From assembly GCF_019711515.1 (NCBI RefSeq), contig NZ_JAIGNO010000004.1, positions 248,001 through 312,000 on the forward strand: DNA of 64,000 bases, written 5' to 3'. This DNA comes from Qipengyuania qiaonensis. Lineage in GTDB: Bacteria > Pseudomonadota > Alphaproteobacteria > Sphingomonadales > Sphingomonadaceae. This document shows, in pieces, positions 53,150-62,339 of this stretch. Positions within the stretch are counted from its first letter, which is position 1. Each line of letters begins with the position of its first letter. The notes under the pieces are model-generated. The model was not told where the DNA came from. It saw nothing but the letters and a program-made list of their open reading frames with translations, and did no database searches. Made by a program: the position numbers and the translations under genes.

Positions 53150-53961
53150 AACCGCTGATCGCCGCATCGGTCCTGCTTCTCGCCGCGTGTGCGGGCAGCG
53201 GGGCCGATGCGCCGGCCGCCGGAGCGTGGCCGACTATCGTCAGCCTGAATCCCTGCACGGATGCGATCCTTGCCGAGGTGGCGGCGCCCGGGCAATTGCT
53301 GGCGATATCGCATTACAGCAAGGACCCGCGGTCCAGTTCCATGGATGAGGACATGGCGGCCCGATACGCCGCGACAGGCGGAACGGTGGAGGAGGTGCTG
53401 GCGCTCGACCCGGATGTGGTCGTGGCGGGCAGCTTCATCGCTCCGGCAACTCGCACGGCGCTCGAGGATCTGGGTATCGAGGTGGTGACGTTCGGCATCG
53501 CCGGCGACGTCGCGGCGAGCGAAGAGCAGATCCGCGATCTGGCTTTGCTGGTCGGCAATCCGGAGGCGGGCGAGCGGCTGGTCGAAAGGATCGATCGTGC
53601 GCTTGCCGATGCAAGGCCGCCCGACAATCGGCCGGTCGAGGTCCTGCTCTGGCAACCCGGCGGGATCGTTGCGGGCGAACAATCGCTGGTCAGCGACCTG
53701 CTGGCCCGAACCGGTTTTGCCAATGCCGCCCCGGCGCGCGGTCTCTCCCAGGCCGATTATGTGGCGCTGGAAGATGTGATCGCCGCGCCGCCGCAGGTCC
53801 TGCTGGTTGCTGGCGGCGAGATCGGCCAGCAGCACCGCGTGCTGGACCGCCTGCCGGACATGCGGCGCGAACGTTTCGACACCAGCCTCCTCTATTGCGG
53901 CGGGCCGACGATCATCCGCGCTGCCGAGCGGCTGGCAGACATCAGGCGGGCCGTGTCGTGA
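53146..53961 (+). CDS. btuF: Cobalamin ABC transporter substrate-binding lipoprotein
   Basis: 271 residues, GTG start inside the btuB stop. Lipobox LLLAAC gives a lipid-anchored periplasmic protein. The helical-backbone (class III) fold is suggested by IVSLNPCTDAILAEV and ALDPDVVVAGS. It delivers B12 to the permease. Overlaps btuC by four bases. Confidence comes from the family and from the neighbours. Confidence 0.9.
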   Translation: MKPLIAASVLLLAACAGSGADAPAAGAWPTIVSLNPCTDAILAEVAAPGQLLAISHYSKDPRSSSMDEDMAARYAATGGTVEEVLALDPDVVVAGSFIAPATRTALEDLGIEVVTFGIAGDVAASEEQIRDLALLVGNPEAGERLVERIDRALADARPPDNRPVEVLLWQPGGIVAGEQSLVSDLLARTGFANAAPARGLSQADYVALEDVIAAPPQVLLVAGGEIGQQHRVLDRLPDMRRERFDTSLLYCGGPTIIRAAERLADIRRAVS

Positions 53962-54911
53962 ACCGTGCCGTACTCGTCTTCGGCGGCTTGCTCCTCGTGG
54001 CATTGCCGCTCTCGCTGCTGGCGGGGCGGGTCTGGCTCGATCCTGCGAGCACGCCCAACGCTTCGCTGATCCTTGCCGAACTACGTCTCCCGCGCGCACT
54101 GCTGGCCATCGTGATCGGTGCGGGGCTGGGCGCGGGCGGTGCCGCGATGCAGGGTTATCTGCGCAATCCACTCGCCGATCCGGGCCTGTTCGGGATCGCT
54201 CCCGGGGCGGCATTGGGCGCGGTCGCAGCACTGTGGTTCGGCTATGCCGCATCGCCTTGGTTGCTGCCCGCATTCGCGCTGATCGGCGCGGGCGGGGCGA
54301 TGGCATTGCTGGCGGCGATCGCCGGGCGGACCGGCGGGATAGCGCTGTTTACGCTTGCCGGGCTGATGGTGGCCAGCCTGGCCGGTGCGCTGACCGCGCT
54401 GGCGATCAGCATGGCACCCAACGCCTTCGCGATGAGCGAGATCGTCATGTGGCTCAACGGCGCGCTGACCGACCGGAGCTGGCGCGAAGTCTGGCTGGCG
54501 GCCCCATTGGTCGGGCTCGGCGTGATCCTGCTCTGGCGCAGCGGAAGATCGCTCGACGCGCTCACCTTGGGAGAGCCGGTAGCCCGTTCGCTGGGTATCG
54601 ATCCGCAGCGGCTGCTCTGGCTCCTTATCGTGGGAATAGGTCTGACGGTGGGCGCCAGTGTGGCGGTGGCGGGGATTATCGGCTTCGTCGGCCTGATCGT
54701 CCCGCATCTGGTGCGCCCACTGACCGATAGCCGCCCGTCGCAATTGGTCGTGCCGAGCGCATTGGCCGGTGCGCTGCTGGTGCTCGTCGCGGATAGCGTG
54801 GTGCGGATATTGCCACTGGTCACCGAATTGCGGCTGGGCATTGCGCTCAGCCTGCTCGGTGCGCCGTTCTTCCTCTGGCTGCTGCTCCGCATGCGCAGGG
54901 GGCTGGCATGA
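53958..54911 (+). CDS. btuC: Cobalamin ABC transporter permease
   Basis: 317 residues, GTG start. FecCD/BtuC family with about ten helices; ELRLPRALLAIVIGAGLGAGG and MQGYLRNPLADPGLFGIAPGA are the standard first signature, and FVGLIVPHLVRPL the cytoplasmic coupling region. Forms the inner-membrane channel with BtuD. Four-base overlaps on both sides. Confidence 0.95.
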   Translation: MNRAVLVFGGLLLVALPLSLLAGRVWLDPASTPNASLILAELRLPRALLAIVIGAGLGAGGAAMQGYLRNPLADPGLFGIAPGAALGAVAALWFGYAASPWLLPAFALIGAGGAMALLAAIAGRTGGIALFTLAGLMVASLAGALTALAISMAPNAFAMSEIVMWLNGALTDRSWREVWLAAPLVGLGVILLWRSGRSLDALTLGEPVARSLGIDPQRLLWLLIVGIGLTVGASVAVAGIIGFVGLIVPHLVRPLTDSRPSQLVVPSALAGALLVLVADSVVRILPLVTELRLGIALSLLGAPFFLWLLLRMRRGLA

Positions 54912-55636
54912 AGCTGGCGGCGCACGGGTTGACGATAGCGAAACGCCTTTCGGAGGTTTCGCTGCAACTCGAACCGGGTTCGATTACGGCGATCTGCGGG
55001 CCGAACGGGGCCGGCAAATCTACCCTGCTCGAAGCGCTGGCGGGCTTGCTCGCTCCGGTCGAGGGGACCGTTGCGTTGGACGGGATCAGCGTGCAAATCA
55101 TGGCACCGCGGGAGCGCGCGCAACTACTCGGCTATCTTCCGCAAGCGCATGAAATCGCTTGGGATGTGCCCGTGCGCAGCCTGGTCGAACTCGGTCGCAT
55201 GCCGCATGGCGACAGTCTGGCGGGACCGGTCGATGCCGCCCTCGATGCGCTCGATATCGCGCATCTCGCCCAGCGCCGCGCACAGTCGCTCTCGGGCGGC
55301 GAGACGGCCCGTGTGTTGCTGGCGCGGGTGCTGGCGGGCGAACCGCGCTGGATTCTCGCCGACGAGCCGCTGGCCGCGCTCGATATCGCCCACCAGCTGG
55401 CCCTGCTGCGCCATCTCCGCCGAGCGGCCGACAAGGGTGCGGGTATCGTGCTCGTCCTGCACGATCTGGCGCATGCGATGAATCACGCCGACCGTGTGAT
55501 CGTGCTCGACGGCGGAAAGCTGGCCGCCGACGGCGCATGCGAAAACGCGCTCGACCCGCAGGTGATCGAGCGCGTCTGGAAAGTGCCGGTACGGTGGATC
55601 GGCGAACCGGGCCACCGGGCCTTGGTCGGCGGCTGA
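54908..55636 (+). CDS. btuD: Cobalamin ABC transporter ATPase
   Basis: 242 residues. Walker A GPNGAGKST, signature LSGGE, Walker B WILADEPLAALD and the His switch in VLHDL are intact. Powers import through BtuC. Ends at 55636; the convergent M3 peptidase stop begins at the next base, so there is no intergenic space and no visible terminator. Confidence 0.96.
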   Translation: MKLAAHGLTIAKRLSEVSLQLEPGSITAICGPNGAGKSTLLEALAGLLAPVEGTVALDGISVQIMAPRERAQLLGYLPQAHEIAWDVPVRSLVELGRMPHGDSLAGPVDAALDALDIAHLAQRRAQSLSGGETARVLLARVLAGEPRWILADEPLAALDIAHQLALLRHLRRAADKGAGIVLVLHDLAHAMNHADRVIVLDGGKLAADGACENALDPQVIERVWKVPVRWIGEPGHRALVGG

Positions 55637-57880
55637 TTACTCCGCGGTCTGGGCCGGCACGGCGCCATCGGATGCCTCGCCATCCGCTGCTCCCTCGCCT
55701 GCGACAAGGCCGAGCGCTTCGAGCATGTAGCGGACATTGGGGTCTCGTCCGGCGAAATTGCGATACATCTCGCCGTAATCCATGGTGCCCCCGCGGCTGA
55801 GCACGGTCTTGCGATAGTGATCGCCATTGGCCCGCGTCAGGCCGCCATTCTGGCGGAACCAGTTGCGGCTGTCATGATCCAGCATCTGCGTCCACAGATA
55901 GCTGTAATAGCCCGCGCTGTAGCCCGACGGCGAAGAGAAGATGTGGTTGAAATAGCTCGTCCGGTAGCGCGGTGGCACCAGCGCCACTTCGAGACCGAGG
56001 TCGGACAGTGCGCGCGCCTGATAGTCGGAGACTTCCTGCGGCGTGTCGATCGCCGCGGCCTGTTCCGCGGACAACGCATGCCATTTCATATCGAGCAATG
56101 CGGCTTCGACGACCTCGCCGAAATCGTAACCCTGGTTGAACTTCGATGCTGCCTCGATCTTCTCGACCAGCTCGGCCGGGATCGTTTCACCCGTCCGATA
56201 ATGTTTGGCGTAGTTCTGCAGCACTTCGGGATATGTCATCCACATTTCATGGACTTGGCTCGGGTACTCGACGAAATCGCGGGCCGTCGCAGTGCCCGAC
56301 AGGCTGGGATATTTCTGATCGGCAAAGAAGCCGTGCAGCGCATGGCCGAATTCGTGGAACGTCGTGTTGACCCAGTCGAAGCTCACCAGTTGCGGTTCGC
56401 CCGCCGGTGCCTTCGGGATGTTCAGCACGTTGTAGATGGCCGGCTTCTTGTCCCACAGATAGCTCTGGTCGACGAAATTGCTCATCCATGCGCCGCCGCG
56501 CTTGGACGGGCGCTGGAACGGGTCGAAATAGAATATGCCAAGGTCCGAACCGTCCGCGTCGCGCACGGTGTAGACCCACACGTCGGGGTGGTAGACCGGC
56601 AGGTCGGTGCGGCGCTCGAAACTCAGGCCGTAGAGCTTGTTGGCCATGAAGAAGACGCCGTCTTCCAGCACCTTGTCGAGCTGGAAATACTGCATCACCT
56701 CGTCGTCATCGACCTCGTAACGCTCGGCCTTGACCATGTTGGCGAAGCGGTACCAATCCCACGGCTGGACGTCGAAATTGCCGCCTTCCGCACGGATTTT
56801 CTCGTTGAGCACGCCGGCTTCGCGCTGCTGCGTCGCAGCGAGGGCAGGGACCATCTGGCCCATGAAATCCAGCGCGGCCTGCGGCGATTCCACCATGCGA
56901 TCGTACATCGTATAGCTGGCCCAGTCGGGCTCGCCGAACAGAGCGGCTTTTTCGGCACGCAGCGTCGCGATCTTCGCCACCAGATCGCGCGTATCGATCG
57001 CGGTGGTGCCATCTGCCCGGTGATAACTCGCCTTGAACAGTTTCTCGCGCGCAGCGCGGTTTTCCATGGCCGGCAGAAGCGGTTGCTGCGTCGTGTTCTG
57101 CAGGGCAATGGCGAACTTGCCCGGCTGGCCCTTTTCGGTGGCGAGATCGGCGGCGGCCTTGATATCGGCTTCCGACAGGCCGGCCAGTTCGGCGCGATTG
57201 TCGAAGAATACCGGTTGTTCCGCCATGGCATTGCGTGCGCGCTGGCCGAATTCGGTGGTCACGCTCGACAGTTCGGTATTGATCGCCTTCACCCGCTCGC
57301 GCTGGGCATCGTTCAACAATGCGCCGGCATGGACCATGCCTTCGTAGGTTTCATCCAGCAGCTTCGCATCTTCCGCGGTCATGCGCATGGTGGCACGCTT
57401 GTCGTAAACGGCTTTGACGCGCGCGAAGAGTTCGGGATTGAGCGAAATCGCATCGCCATGCGCGGTCAGCTTGGGACTGATTTCGGTGTTGATGTCGTCG
57501 AGCCGGTCGGTGGTGTTCGAACCGGTCAATGCGAAGAAGACGGTCGCCACGCGGCCAAGCATCTGGCCCGACTTTTCGAGTGCGACAATCGTGTTCTCTA
57601 AAGTCGGCGCAGCCGGATTGTCGATGATCGCCTGCACCTCTGCCCGCTGGATATTCATGCCCTGCTCGAAGGCAGGCACGTAATCGTCTTCCGAAATCTT
57701 GGTGAAGTCGGGCGCGTGGAAGGGCAGGGTACTGTCGGACGCGAAATATCCCGTACCTTCGGGTATCGGCGAGGCTGGCGTGCTGGCTTCGGCCATGGTT
57801 TCGATTTCTCCGCCGGGAGTGGTGGCGCAGGCGCCGAGAAGTGCGGACGCTGCGACAGTGGCCAGGATCTGGGCCTTCAT
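55637..57880 (-). CDS. M3 family zinc peptidase (Dcp-like), lipoprotein
   Basis: 747 residues. Start ATG at 57880 gives a lipobox (LLGAC), so it is probably lipid-anchored in the periplasm or outer membrane. The HEFGH zinc site is at residues 509-513, in an oligopeptidase/dipeptidyl carboxypeptidase fold. It trims short peptides. The long open frame on the opposite strand is a shadow. A longer N-terminal frame is rejected because the lipobox begins at 57880. Confidence 0.93.
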   Translation of the reverse strand: MKAQILATVAASALLGACATTPGGEIETMAEASTPASPIPEGTGYFASDSTLPFHAPDFTKISEDDYVPAFEQGMNIQRAEVQAIIDNPAAPTLENTIVALEKSGQMLGRVATVFFALTGSNTTDRLDDINTEISPKLTAHGDAISLNPELFARVKAVYDKRATMRMTAEDAKLLDETYEGMVHAGALLNDAQRERVKAINTELSSVTTEFGQRARNAMAEQPVFFDNRAELAGLSEADIKAAADLATEKGQPGKFAIALQNTTQQPLLPAMENRAAREKLFKASYHRADGTTAIDTRDLVAKIATLRAEKAALFGEPDWASYTMYDRMVESPQAALDFMGQMVPALAATQQREAGVLNEKIRAEGGNFDVQPWDWYRFANMVKAERYEVDDDEVMQYFQLDKVLEDGVFFMANKLYGLSFERRTDLPVYHPDVWVYTVRDADGSDLGIFYFDPFQRPSKRGGAWMSNFVDQSYLWDKKPAIYNVLNIPKAPAGEPQLVSFDWVNTTFHEFGHALHGFFADQKYPSLSGTATARDFVEYPSQVHEMWMTYPEVLQNYAKHYRTGETIPAELVEKIEAASKFNQGYDFGEVVEAALLDMKWHALSAEQAAAIDTPQEVSDYQARALSDLGLEVALVPPRYRTSYFNHIFSSPSGYSAGYYSYLWTQMLDHDSRNWFRQNGGLTRANGDHYRKTVLSRGGTMDYGEMYRNFAGRDPNVRYMLEALGLVAGEGAADGEASDGAVPAQTAE

Positions 57881-58057
57881 GAATTTCCCCTCATGATTGC
57901 GCGCCAGACGGACGTCGGGCGCGGGAATGCGAATGAAAGCCGTGTGCTTGGCCTGCTTCCTGCGCTTGCGCAAGCGCGCGCACGTCGCCAGTCGGGCTTC
58001 CTGCTACGTTTGTCGAACGGGACGGGTCGCTGGTAGTTCCTGCCTGCCCGACCGGCG

Positions 58058-58603
58058 TCATGGCCCCGTTTCGATCGGGTAGCGCACTATCGGGTCGTAC
58101 ACCGACCCATGCCGACCCAGCGTGCTTTCGAACAGGATGTACGATTCGGCCCGCCAGGGGCCGAGCCGCAGGGAGGCGGTCGCCGCGAAAAACGGGGCGA
58201 GCGCGCCGGTCGACCGGTTGATCCGCGCAAGCGTGATATGCGGGTGATACTTGCGATGCTCCGGTTCCAGCCCGGCGGAGATGCAGATCCGTTCGATCCG
58301 CCGCTGGAGCCGGCGCAGGCCGTCGGATGGCTCGATCCCCGCCCAAAGTGTGTGAGGGCGACCCTTCTTTGCGAAGGTGCCGGTTCCCGCGATGGTCAGA
58401 TCGAAGGGCGGCATGTCGACCTCCCGCAGTCGCCCGGCCAGATCTTCGGCAAGATGCGTGTCCACCTCGCCGACATAGCGAAGCGTCAGGTGCAGCTGGT
58501 CGTCATCCTGCCAGCGCGCCAGATCGATACCCTCCATAAGGTCGATCAGCGCGTCGCGAATGTCACCTGGCGGACGAATACCTACGAACAGGCGATGGGG
58601 CAT
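58058..58603 (-). CDS. thpR: RNA 2',3'-cyclic phosphodiesterase
   Basis: 181 residues of the LigT/ThpR 2H family. The two histidine motifs are LHLTLRYVG and PHITLARI, correctly spaced. Opens 2',3'-cyclic phosphates on RNA; the physiological substrate is unclear. It begins MPHRLFVGIRPP. About 180 bp separate it from the M3 gene. Confidence 0.92.
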   Translation of the reverse strand: MPHRLFVGIRPPGDIRDALIDLMEGIDLARWQDDDQLHLTLRYVGEVDTHLAEDLAGRLREVDMPPFDLTIAGTGTFAKKGRPHTLWAGIEPSDGLRRLQRRIERICISAGLEPEHRKYHPHITLARINRSTGALAPFFAATASLRLGPWRAESYILFESTLGRHGSVYDPIVRYPIETGP

Positions 58604-58678
58604 GACGGGCGCTTGTCACGCAAAGGACGTGGCGATGCAACATGTCCTGCGTCGACACACGGACCCGCCCGGCCCGCT

Positions 58679-59857
58679 TCAGGCGGCGCGGCGAACCCTG
58701 TTGCGACCGGTCTTTTTCGCCTCGTAACAGGCGATATCCGCGCGTATCAGCGCATCGTCGAGCACTTCCCCGAAGAGCCAGGCGGAAAATCCGATCGAGG
58801 CGGAGATGCGGATCCCCGGCTGCTCGGTAAATCGATCCTGGAGCCCGGCGATCAGTGCCCGCAGATCTTCCGCAGCCTCGGCAATCTCCGCATCGTCGAG
58901 ACCTCTGGCGATGACCAGGAACTCCTCGCCGCCCAGCCGATAGGCGATGTGCGAACCTGCACCTCCCAATGCCGCGCACCATTCCCGGATCGCATCGGCG
59001 GTGGCGATCAACACCCGGTCGCCCACGCCATGCCCGAACGTATCGTTGATCGTCTTGAACCGGTCGAGGTCGATGGTCAGCAGATGCCGCGAGTGCGCGC
59101 TGTTTTCCATCCGCGTCTCCTCGAACAGCATGCGGCGGTTGAACAGGCCGGTCAGCGGATCGCGCCAGCTGAGGAACTCGGCATGCGCCAGCGCATCCGC
59201 CAGGTCTTCCGACAGCCGGCGGTTCTCGACCAGCGTCCGCGCCGAACTGCGGATGTGCTGGCCGGTGCTGGAGCTGTAGATGCGGATGCCCGCGACGGCC
59301 ATGGTCACGACGGCGACCATGGCAGGATCGGCGCTGGCGGGGTGGAACAGGACAAGCGCGCAGGCCGTCGCCCAGAAGCTGATCAGCATGCCATCGCGGG
59401 ACGCGGGAAGGGCGGCCAGCGTGACCGAGATCAGCGTGACCACCACCACTACCACCACCTGCAGCAAGGCAACCGCGACCAGGGAGGCGCCCGTGGGTTG
59501 CGGCCATAGCAACAATGCCAGCGTCACGCCTGTCAGCGACATGCTGCAGAACAGCACCCGGCGCGAGATCTTGTAGGGCAGGCGGGCGCGCACGTGCTGC
59601 TCCAGCCGGGCGGCGGCGGCGCGCGTGAACAGGAAGGATGCAAAACGCAGCCCGAGCAACGGAGCCATCAATATCGCGTCCGGCAGCATGGCCACGGCCA
59701 GGGCCATCATGCTCAGCGCGATAAGGCTCGCAGTAAAGGACCGCCGCTCCCGTTCGAGCATGGCGATAACCGCCTCGCGGTCGATTTCGTAAGAATCGAC
59801 CGGGATGCGCGTGATCGCGCCGGCAAGCTCGCCGTCAGCTTCCTGGTCGATGCGCAC
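58679..59857 (-). CDS. Membrane diguanylate cyclase (GGDEF)
   Basis: 392 residues, GTG start at 59857. About six membrane helices in the first 195 residues (MASE-like sensor), then a GGDEF domain with GGEEF at 309-313, which is the active form, and the DxLT-type DPLTGLFNRR start. No I-site RxxD is obvious just before GGEEF. It would make cyclic-di-GMP. It is 75 bp upstream of thpR, on the same strand. Confidence 0.9.
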   Translation of the reverse strand: MRIDQEADGELAGAITRIPVDSYEIDREAVIAMLERERRSFTASLIALSMMALAVAMLPDAILMAPLLGLRFASFLFTRAAAARLEQHVRARLPYKISRRVLFCSMSLTGVTLALLLWPQPTGASLVAVALLQVVVVVVVTLISVTLAALPASRDGMLISFWATACALVLFHPASADPAMVAVVTMAVAGIRIYSSSTGQHIRSSARTLVENRRLSEDLADALAHAEFLSWRDPLTGLFNRRMLFEETRMENSAHSRHLLTIDLDRFKTINDTFGHGVGDRVLIATADAIREWCAALGGAGSHIAYRLGGEEFLVIARGLDDAEIAEAAEDLRALIAGLQDRFTEQPGIRISASIGFSAWLFGEVLDDALIRADIACYEAKKTGRNRVRRAA

Positions 59858-59978
59858 CGCTGGCGTTTCCGAATCCCTATTGCGACTGCGTCTGGTGAGG
59901 TAACCGCCAATCGTTAACGAAAACGCCCACGATCTTCATATTTGGAAGCCGGGCTTTCGGCGGGCTCACGCCAAAGAC

Positions 59979-60005
59979 GCGGGCGTCGGAGTTCCCGACA
60001 CCCGC
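59979..60005 (-). terminator. Hairpin downstream of the autotransporter
   Basis: GCGGGcGTCGG-AGTTC-CCGACaCCCGC is a ten-base-pair stem with one internal mismatch, 120 bases past the autotransporter stop. The T tract on the minus strand is weak (GTCTTTGG). It may end the autotransporter message. The remaining gap 59858-60124 has no gene. Confidence 0.5.
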
Positions 60006-60124
60006 ATCCCGTTCACGCTATCGTTCGGATCGACGTTGCGATATCGATCCTCGTCCGTCCCCTCGGTTTCCAGCGACGCGGCCAGGATCACGCCGCCGGA
60101 GAAGTTCGGGTGACAGCGCTGCGC

Positions 60125-62059
60125 TCAGAAAGCGAACCCGGCCCCGGCCGCTACGCCGCCTTTGCCGTTCGCACCGATCGTCCCGCTGACTTTCAGCACG
60201 GCCTGACCGTCAGCGAAGGTCGACGACATGCCGAAACCGAAGGAGGTTTCGCCGCGATAGTGGCCCACACCGCCGCCGATCATCATTTTGCCTTGTTCTA
60301 CCGCCTGTGGGATAGACGCCAGCGCCATCGCCGAAGCGGTTCCGGAGAAGGCATCGTCGCGCAGTTCGGCGAGATCGAAGCCGATCTGCGCGATCCGCAT
60401 GTCGGTATAGCCCATCGAATCGGCCAGCACGTTGGCCAGACCGGCCTCCATCTGGCGCAGATTGACCGCATCGGTTGCGGCGGTCGCGTCGGCGATATTG
60501 TGCAGGGCGACCGGAGCCGCCGCATCCCTGCCGATCAGCGTGACGTCGTTGGTGATCGTCCCGCCATTGCTGACCGTGGGATTGTCGGGGTCCGAATACT
60601 GGACCGCGACCACTGTGCTGCCCGCCAGATTGTTGTTGATCGTCTGGATGTCGTCAGTGTTCTGCTGAACCGCCTGGTTCGTCGCGAACAGTTGAGATCC
60701 GTTCACGACGTCGGTCGATCCGGCGGAAAGCGTTGCCGCCGCGACATTGGTGACCCGGACGCCGCCGGCGGCCGCACCTCCAAACGCTGCGGTGTTGGTC
60801 GGCGTGGTGCTGGGCGTCGACCCATCGGCATCCGACACATAGCCTACCGGGATATTGTCGACCTGCGCCTGCACCTGCGCAATGTTGGTCTGGTTCACCG
60901 TCACCCGGCTATCGAGGTTGGCGATATCGCCTTCGTTTACGGTCACACGACCGTCGAGATTGGCAATATCGGTTTCGTTGACCGTAACCCGGCCGTCGAT
61001 ATTGGCGATGTCGGTCTCGTTCTGGGTAATCCGGCCGTCGAATTCGCCGACAGTCACCTGGATCTGGCCGATATTGTTCTGGATATCGTTGATATCGGCC
61101 CGGTTCTGGGCGATGTCGACCTCGTTCTGATCGACCCTGCTGCCCAAGGCCGCCACCGTCTGGTTGGTGGCGAAGAGCTGCGACCCGTTCACTGCCTCGG
61201 TCGAGGTGGAGCTTAGCGTGCCCGCTGCAACATTGGCGATCGTGGTGCCGCCCGCACCGCCCAGGGTGATCGAGGTTTGGGCCGCGCTGTCGTAAACGAC
61301 CCCGTTGGCCGTCGCCGCAGCGATCGAGGCGTTGACCTGGCCGACCGTGGCCGCGTCCGTATCCGCCGTACCCGCGAGCACATTGGTGATCTGACGCTCG
61401 GCACCGACTGCGCCGACCGACACGCTGTTTACGCGATCCGCGACAGACCCTGCGCCCAGCGCCACGCTGTTCGCGGCTGTGGCGGAGGCATTGGTGCCCA
61501 GCGCGATCGCGCCGGTTGCGCCTATTGCCGTGCTGGCATTATTGCCGAACGCGATGGCATCGGCTTCGCCGGCTGTGGCTTCCTGTCCGTTCGCGCCGAG
61601 ACCGGAGATGCGGTTGCCGCCGATTTCGATGCCGCCTTCCGTATCCAGAGTGATGTTGTCTGCCCGGATGTTGCAGTCGTCGGAAGCCCCGACGACATTG
61701 CCGTCCGTGTCGAGTATCTGGAGGCTTATCGGCGCACCGGCGGCGGCGTCGGCCAGAATGGTCGAAAGATCGATGTCGAAATCGGGGATGATCGCCAGGG
61801 GCGGCAATATCACCGAGAGCGAGGTCAACGCATTCAACGTGTTTTCAAGTGGAGTGACGATCGGCTCGTTCACCGCGCCGATTATCTCGGTTACCGCAGA
61901 TCGCGGCAAAGTAATGCCCGTACATACGTCGACGACGGGTTGAAGGGCTTGTGCATGTGCGGGCGTCGAGGGAATTGCGACCCCAGCACCAATCAATGCC
62001 GTTGTAGTCATAATAGCGACGAAGTTATTCCGATTAATCATCGTAACGCTCCTATTCAT
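60125..62059 (-). CDS. Trimeric autotransporter adhesin
   Basis: 644 residues. Signal peptide (cleavage STPAHAQA), a head with YadA-like SVALG repeats (AIAFGNNAST...GAIALGTNAS...NSVALGAGS), two neck/stalk motifs (STEAVNGSQLFATN and STDVVNGSQLFATN), a coiled-coil stalk with 14-residue repeats and a C-terminal YadA anchor (ADSMGYTDMRIAQ to GAGFAF). It would form a trimeric surface adhesin. The start may be the internal ATG at 62041 (ATAGGAGC, good spacing) instead of 62059 (GAGGGAAAA). A 280-bp AT-rich region precedes it. Confidence 0.92.
   Translation of the reverse strand: MNRSVTMINRNNFVAIMTTTALIGAGVAIPSTPAHAQALQPVVDVCTGITLPRSAVTEIIGAVNEPIVTPLENTLNALTSLSVILPPLAIIPDFDIDLSTILADAAAGAPISLQILDTDGNVVGASDDCNIRADNITLDTEGGIEIGGNRISGLGANGQEATAGEADAIAFGNNASTAIGATGAIALGTNASATAANSVALGAGSVADRVNSVSVGAVGAERQITNVLAGTADTDAATVGQVNASIAAATANGVVYDSAAQTSITLGGAGGTTIANVAAGTLSSTSTEAVNGSQLFATNQTVAALGSRVDQNEVDIAQNRADINDIQNNIGQIQVTVGEFDGRITQNETDIANIDGRVTVNETDIANLDGRVTVNEGDIANLDSRVTVNQTNIAQVQAQVDNIPVGYVSDADGSTPSTTPTNTAAFGGAAAGGVRVTNVAAATLSAGSTDVVNGSQLFATNQAVQQNTDDIQTINNNLAGSTVVAVQYSDPDNPTVSNGGTITNDVTLIGRDAAAPVALHNIADATAATDAVNLRQMEAGLANVLADSMGYTDMRIAQIGFDLAELRDDAFSGTASAMALASIPQAVEQGKMMIGGGVGHYRGETSFGFGMSSTFADGQAVLKVSGTIGANGKGGVAAGAGFAF
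60884..61047 (-). repeat. 42-bp tandem repeats coding a coiled-coil stalk
   Basis: Units of 14 residues: NETDIANIDGRVTV, NETDIANLDGRVTV, NEGDIANLDSRVTV, then the diverged NQTNIAQVQAQVDN. At the DNA level each is a 42-bp unit with few changes. This is the right-handed or mixed coiled-coil stalk of the adhesin; repeat number could vary between strains and alter stalk length. Confidence 0.8.
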
Positions 62060-62314
62060 TTTTCCCTCTAGTAGACGTGGGATGAATAGGGCTGAGAAAT
62101 GAAGTTAAAGTAATTGGTTATATCAAAAATATAGAGAGTGTTCCGGAGCAATTGGATATTTACCGAATATGCCTTGACGAATAGATTTGAAATTCCACAA
62201 ATACTGTCAATCTCCGGATGATAACCTAGGCGTAACCGTTCGCTGACTGGAGTTGAACCGGACAGGATGGCGACCACATTGGGCACAGCCGATCTCTCGA
62301 CGCTTGACCGAAGC
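62060..62314. other. AT-rich divergent promoter region
   Basis: Bases about 62090-62215 are clearly more AT-rich than their surroundings. A consensus TTGACA lies on the minus strand at 62205-62210 (reading toward the adhesin), with no matching -10 that I can defend. The region serves the adhesin (minus) and uvrA (plus). No gene is supportable. Confidence 0.55.
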
Positions 62315-62329
62315 GAACAATTCAGGAAC
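62315..62329 (+). promoter_or_regulatory. LexA (SOS) box before uvrA
   Basis: GAACAATTCAGGAAC matches the alphaproteobacterial LexA site GAAC-N7-GAAC exactly. It lies 10 bases before the uvrA ATG and immediately downstream of a TTGACC (62304-62309) that could be the -35. LexA binding there would block uvrA transcription until DNA damage. Confidence 0.8.
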
Positions 62330-62339
62330 ACGCTTTTCC

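Noticed and set aside
51247-55636. Iron-siderophore uptake as the role of the TonB-ABC operon
   Set aside because: The preceding cobalamin riboswitch points to B12; the FecCD-type permease family is shared by both substrates.
55817-57601. 594-codon plus-strand frame across the M3 peptidase
   Set aside because: Antisense shadow; the peptidase has its HEFGH motif and a lipobox.
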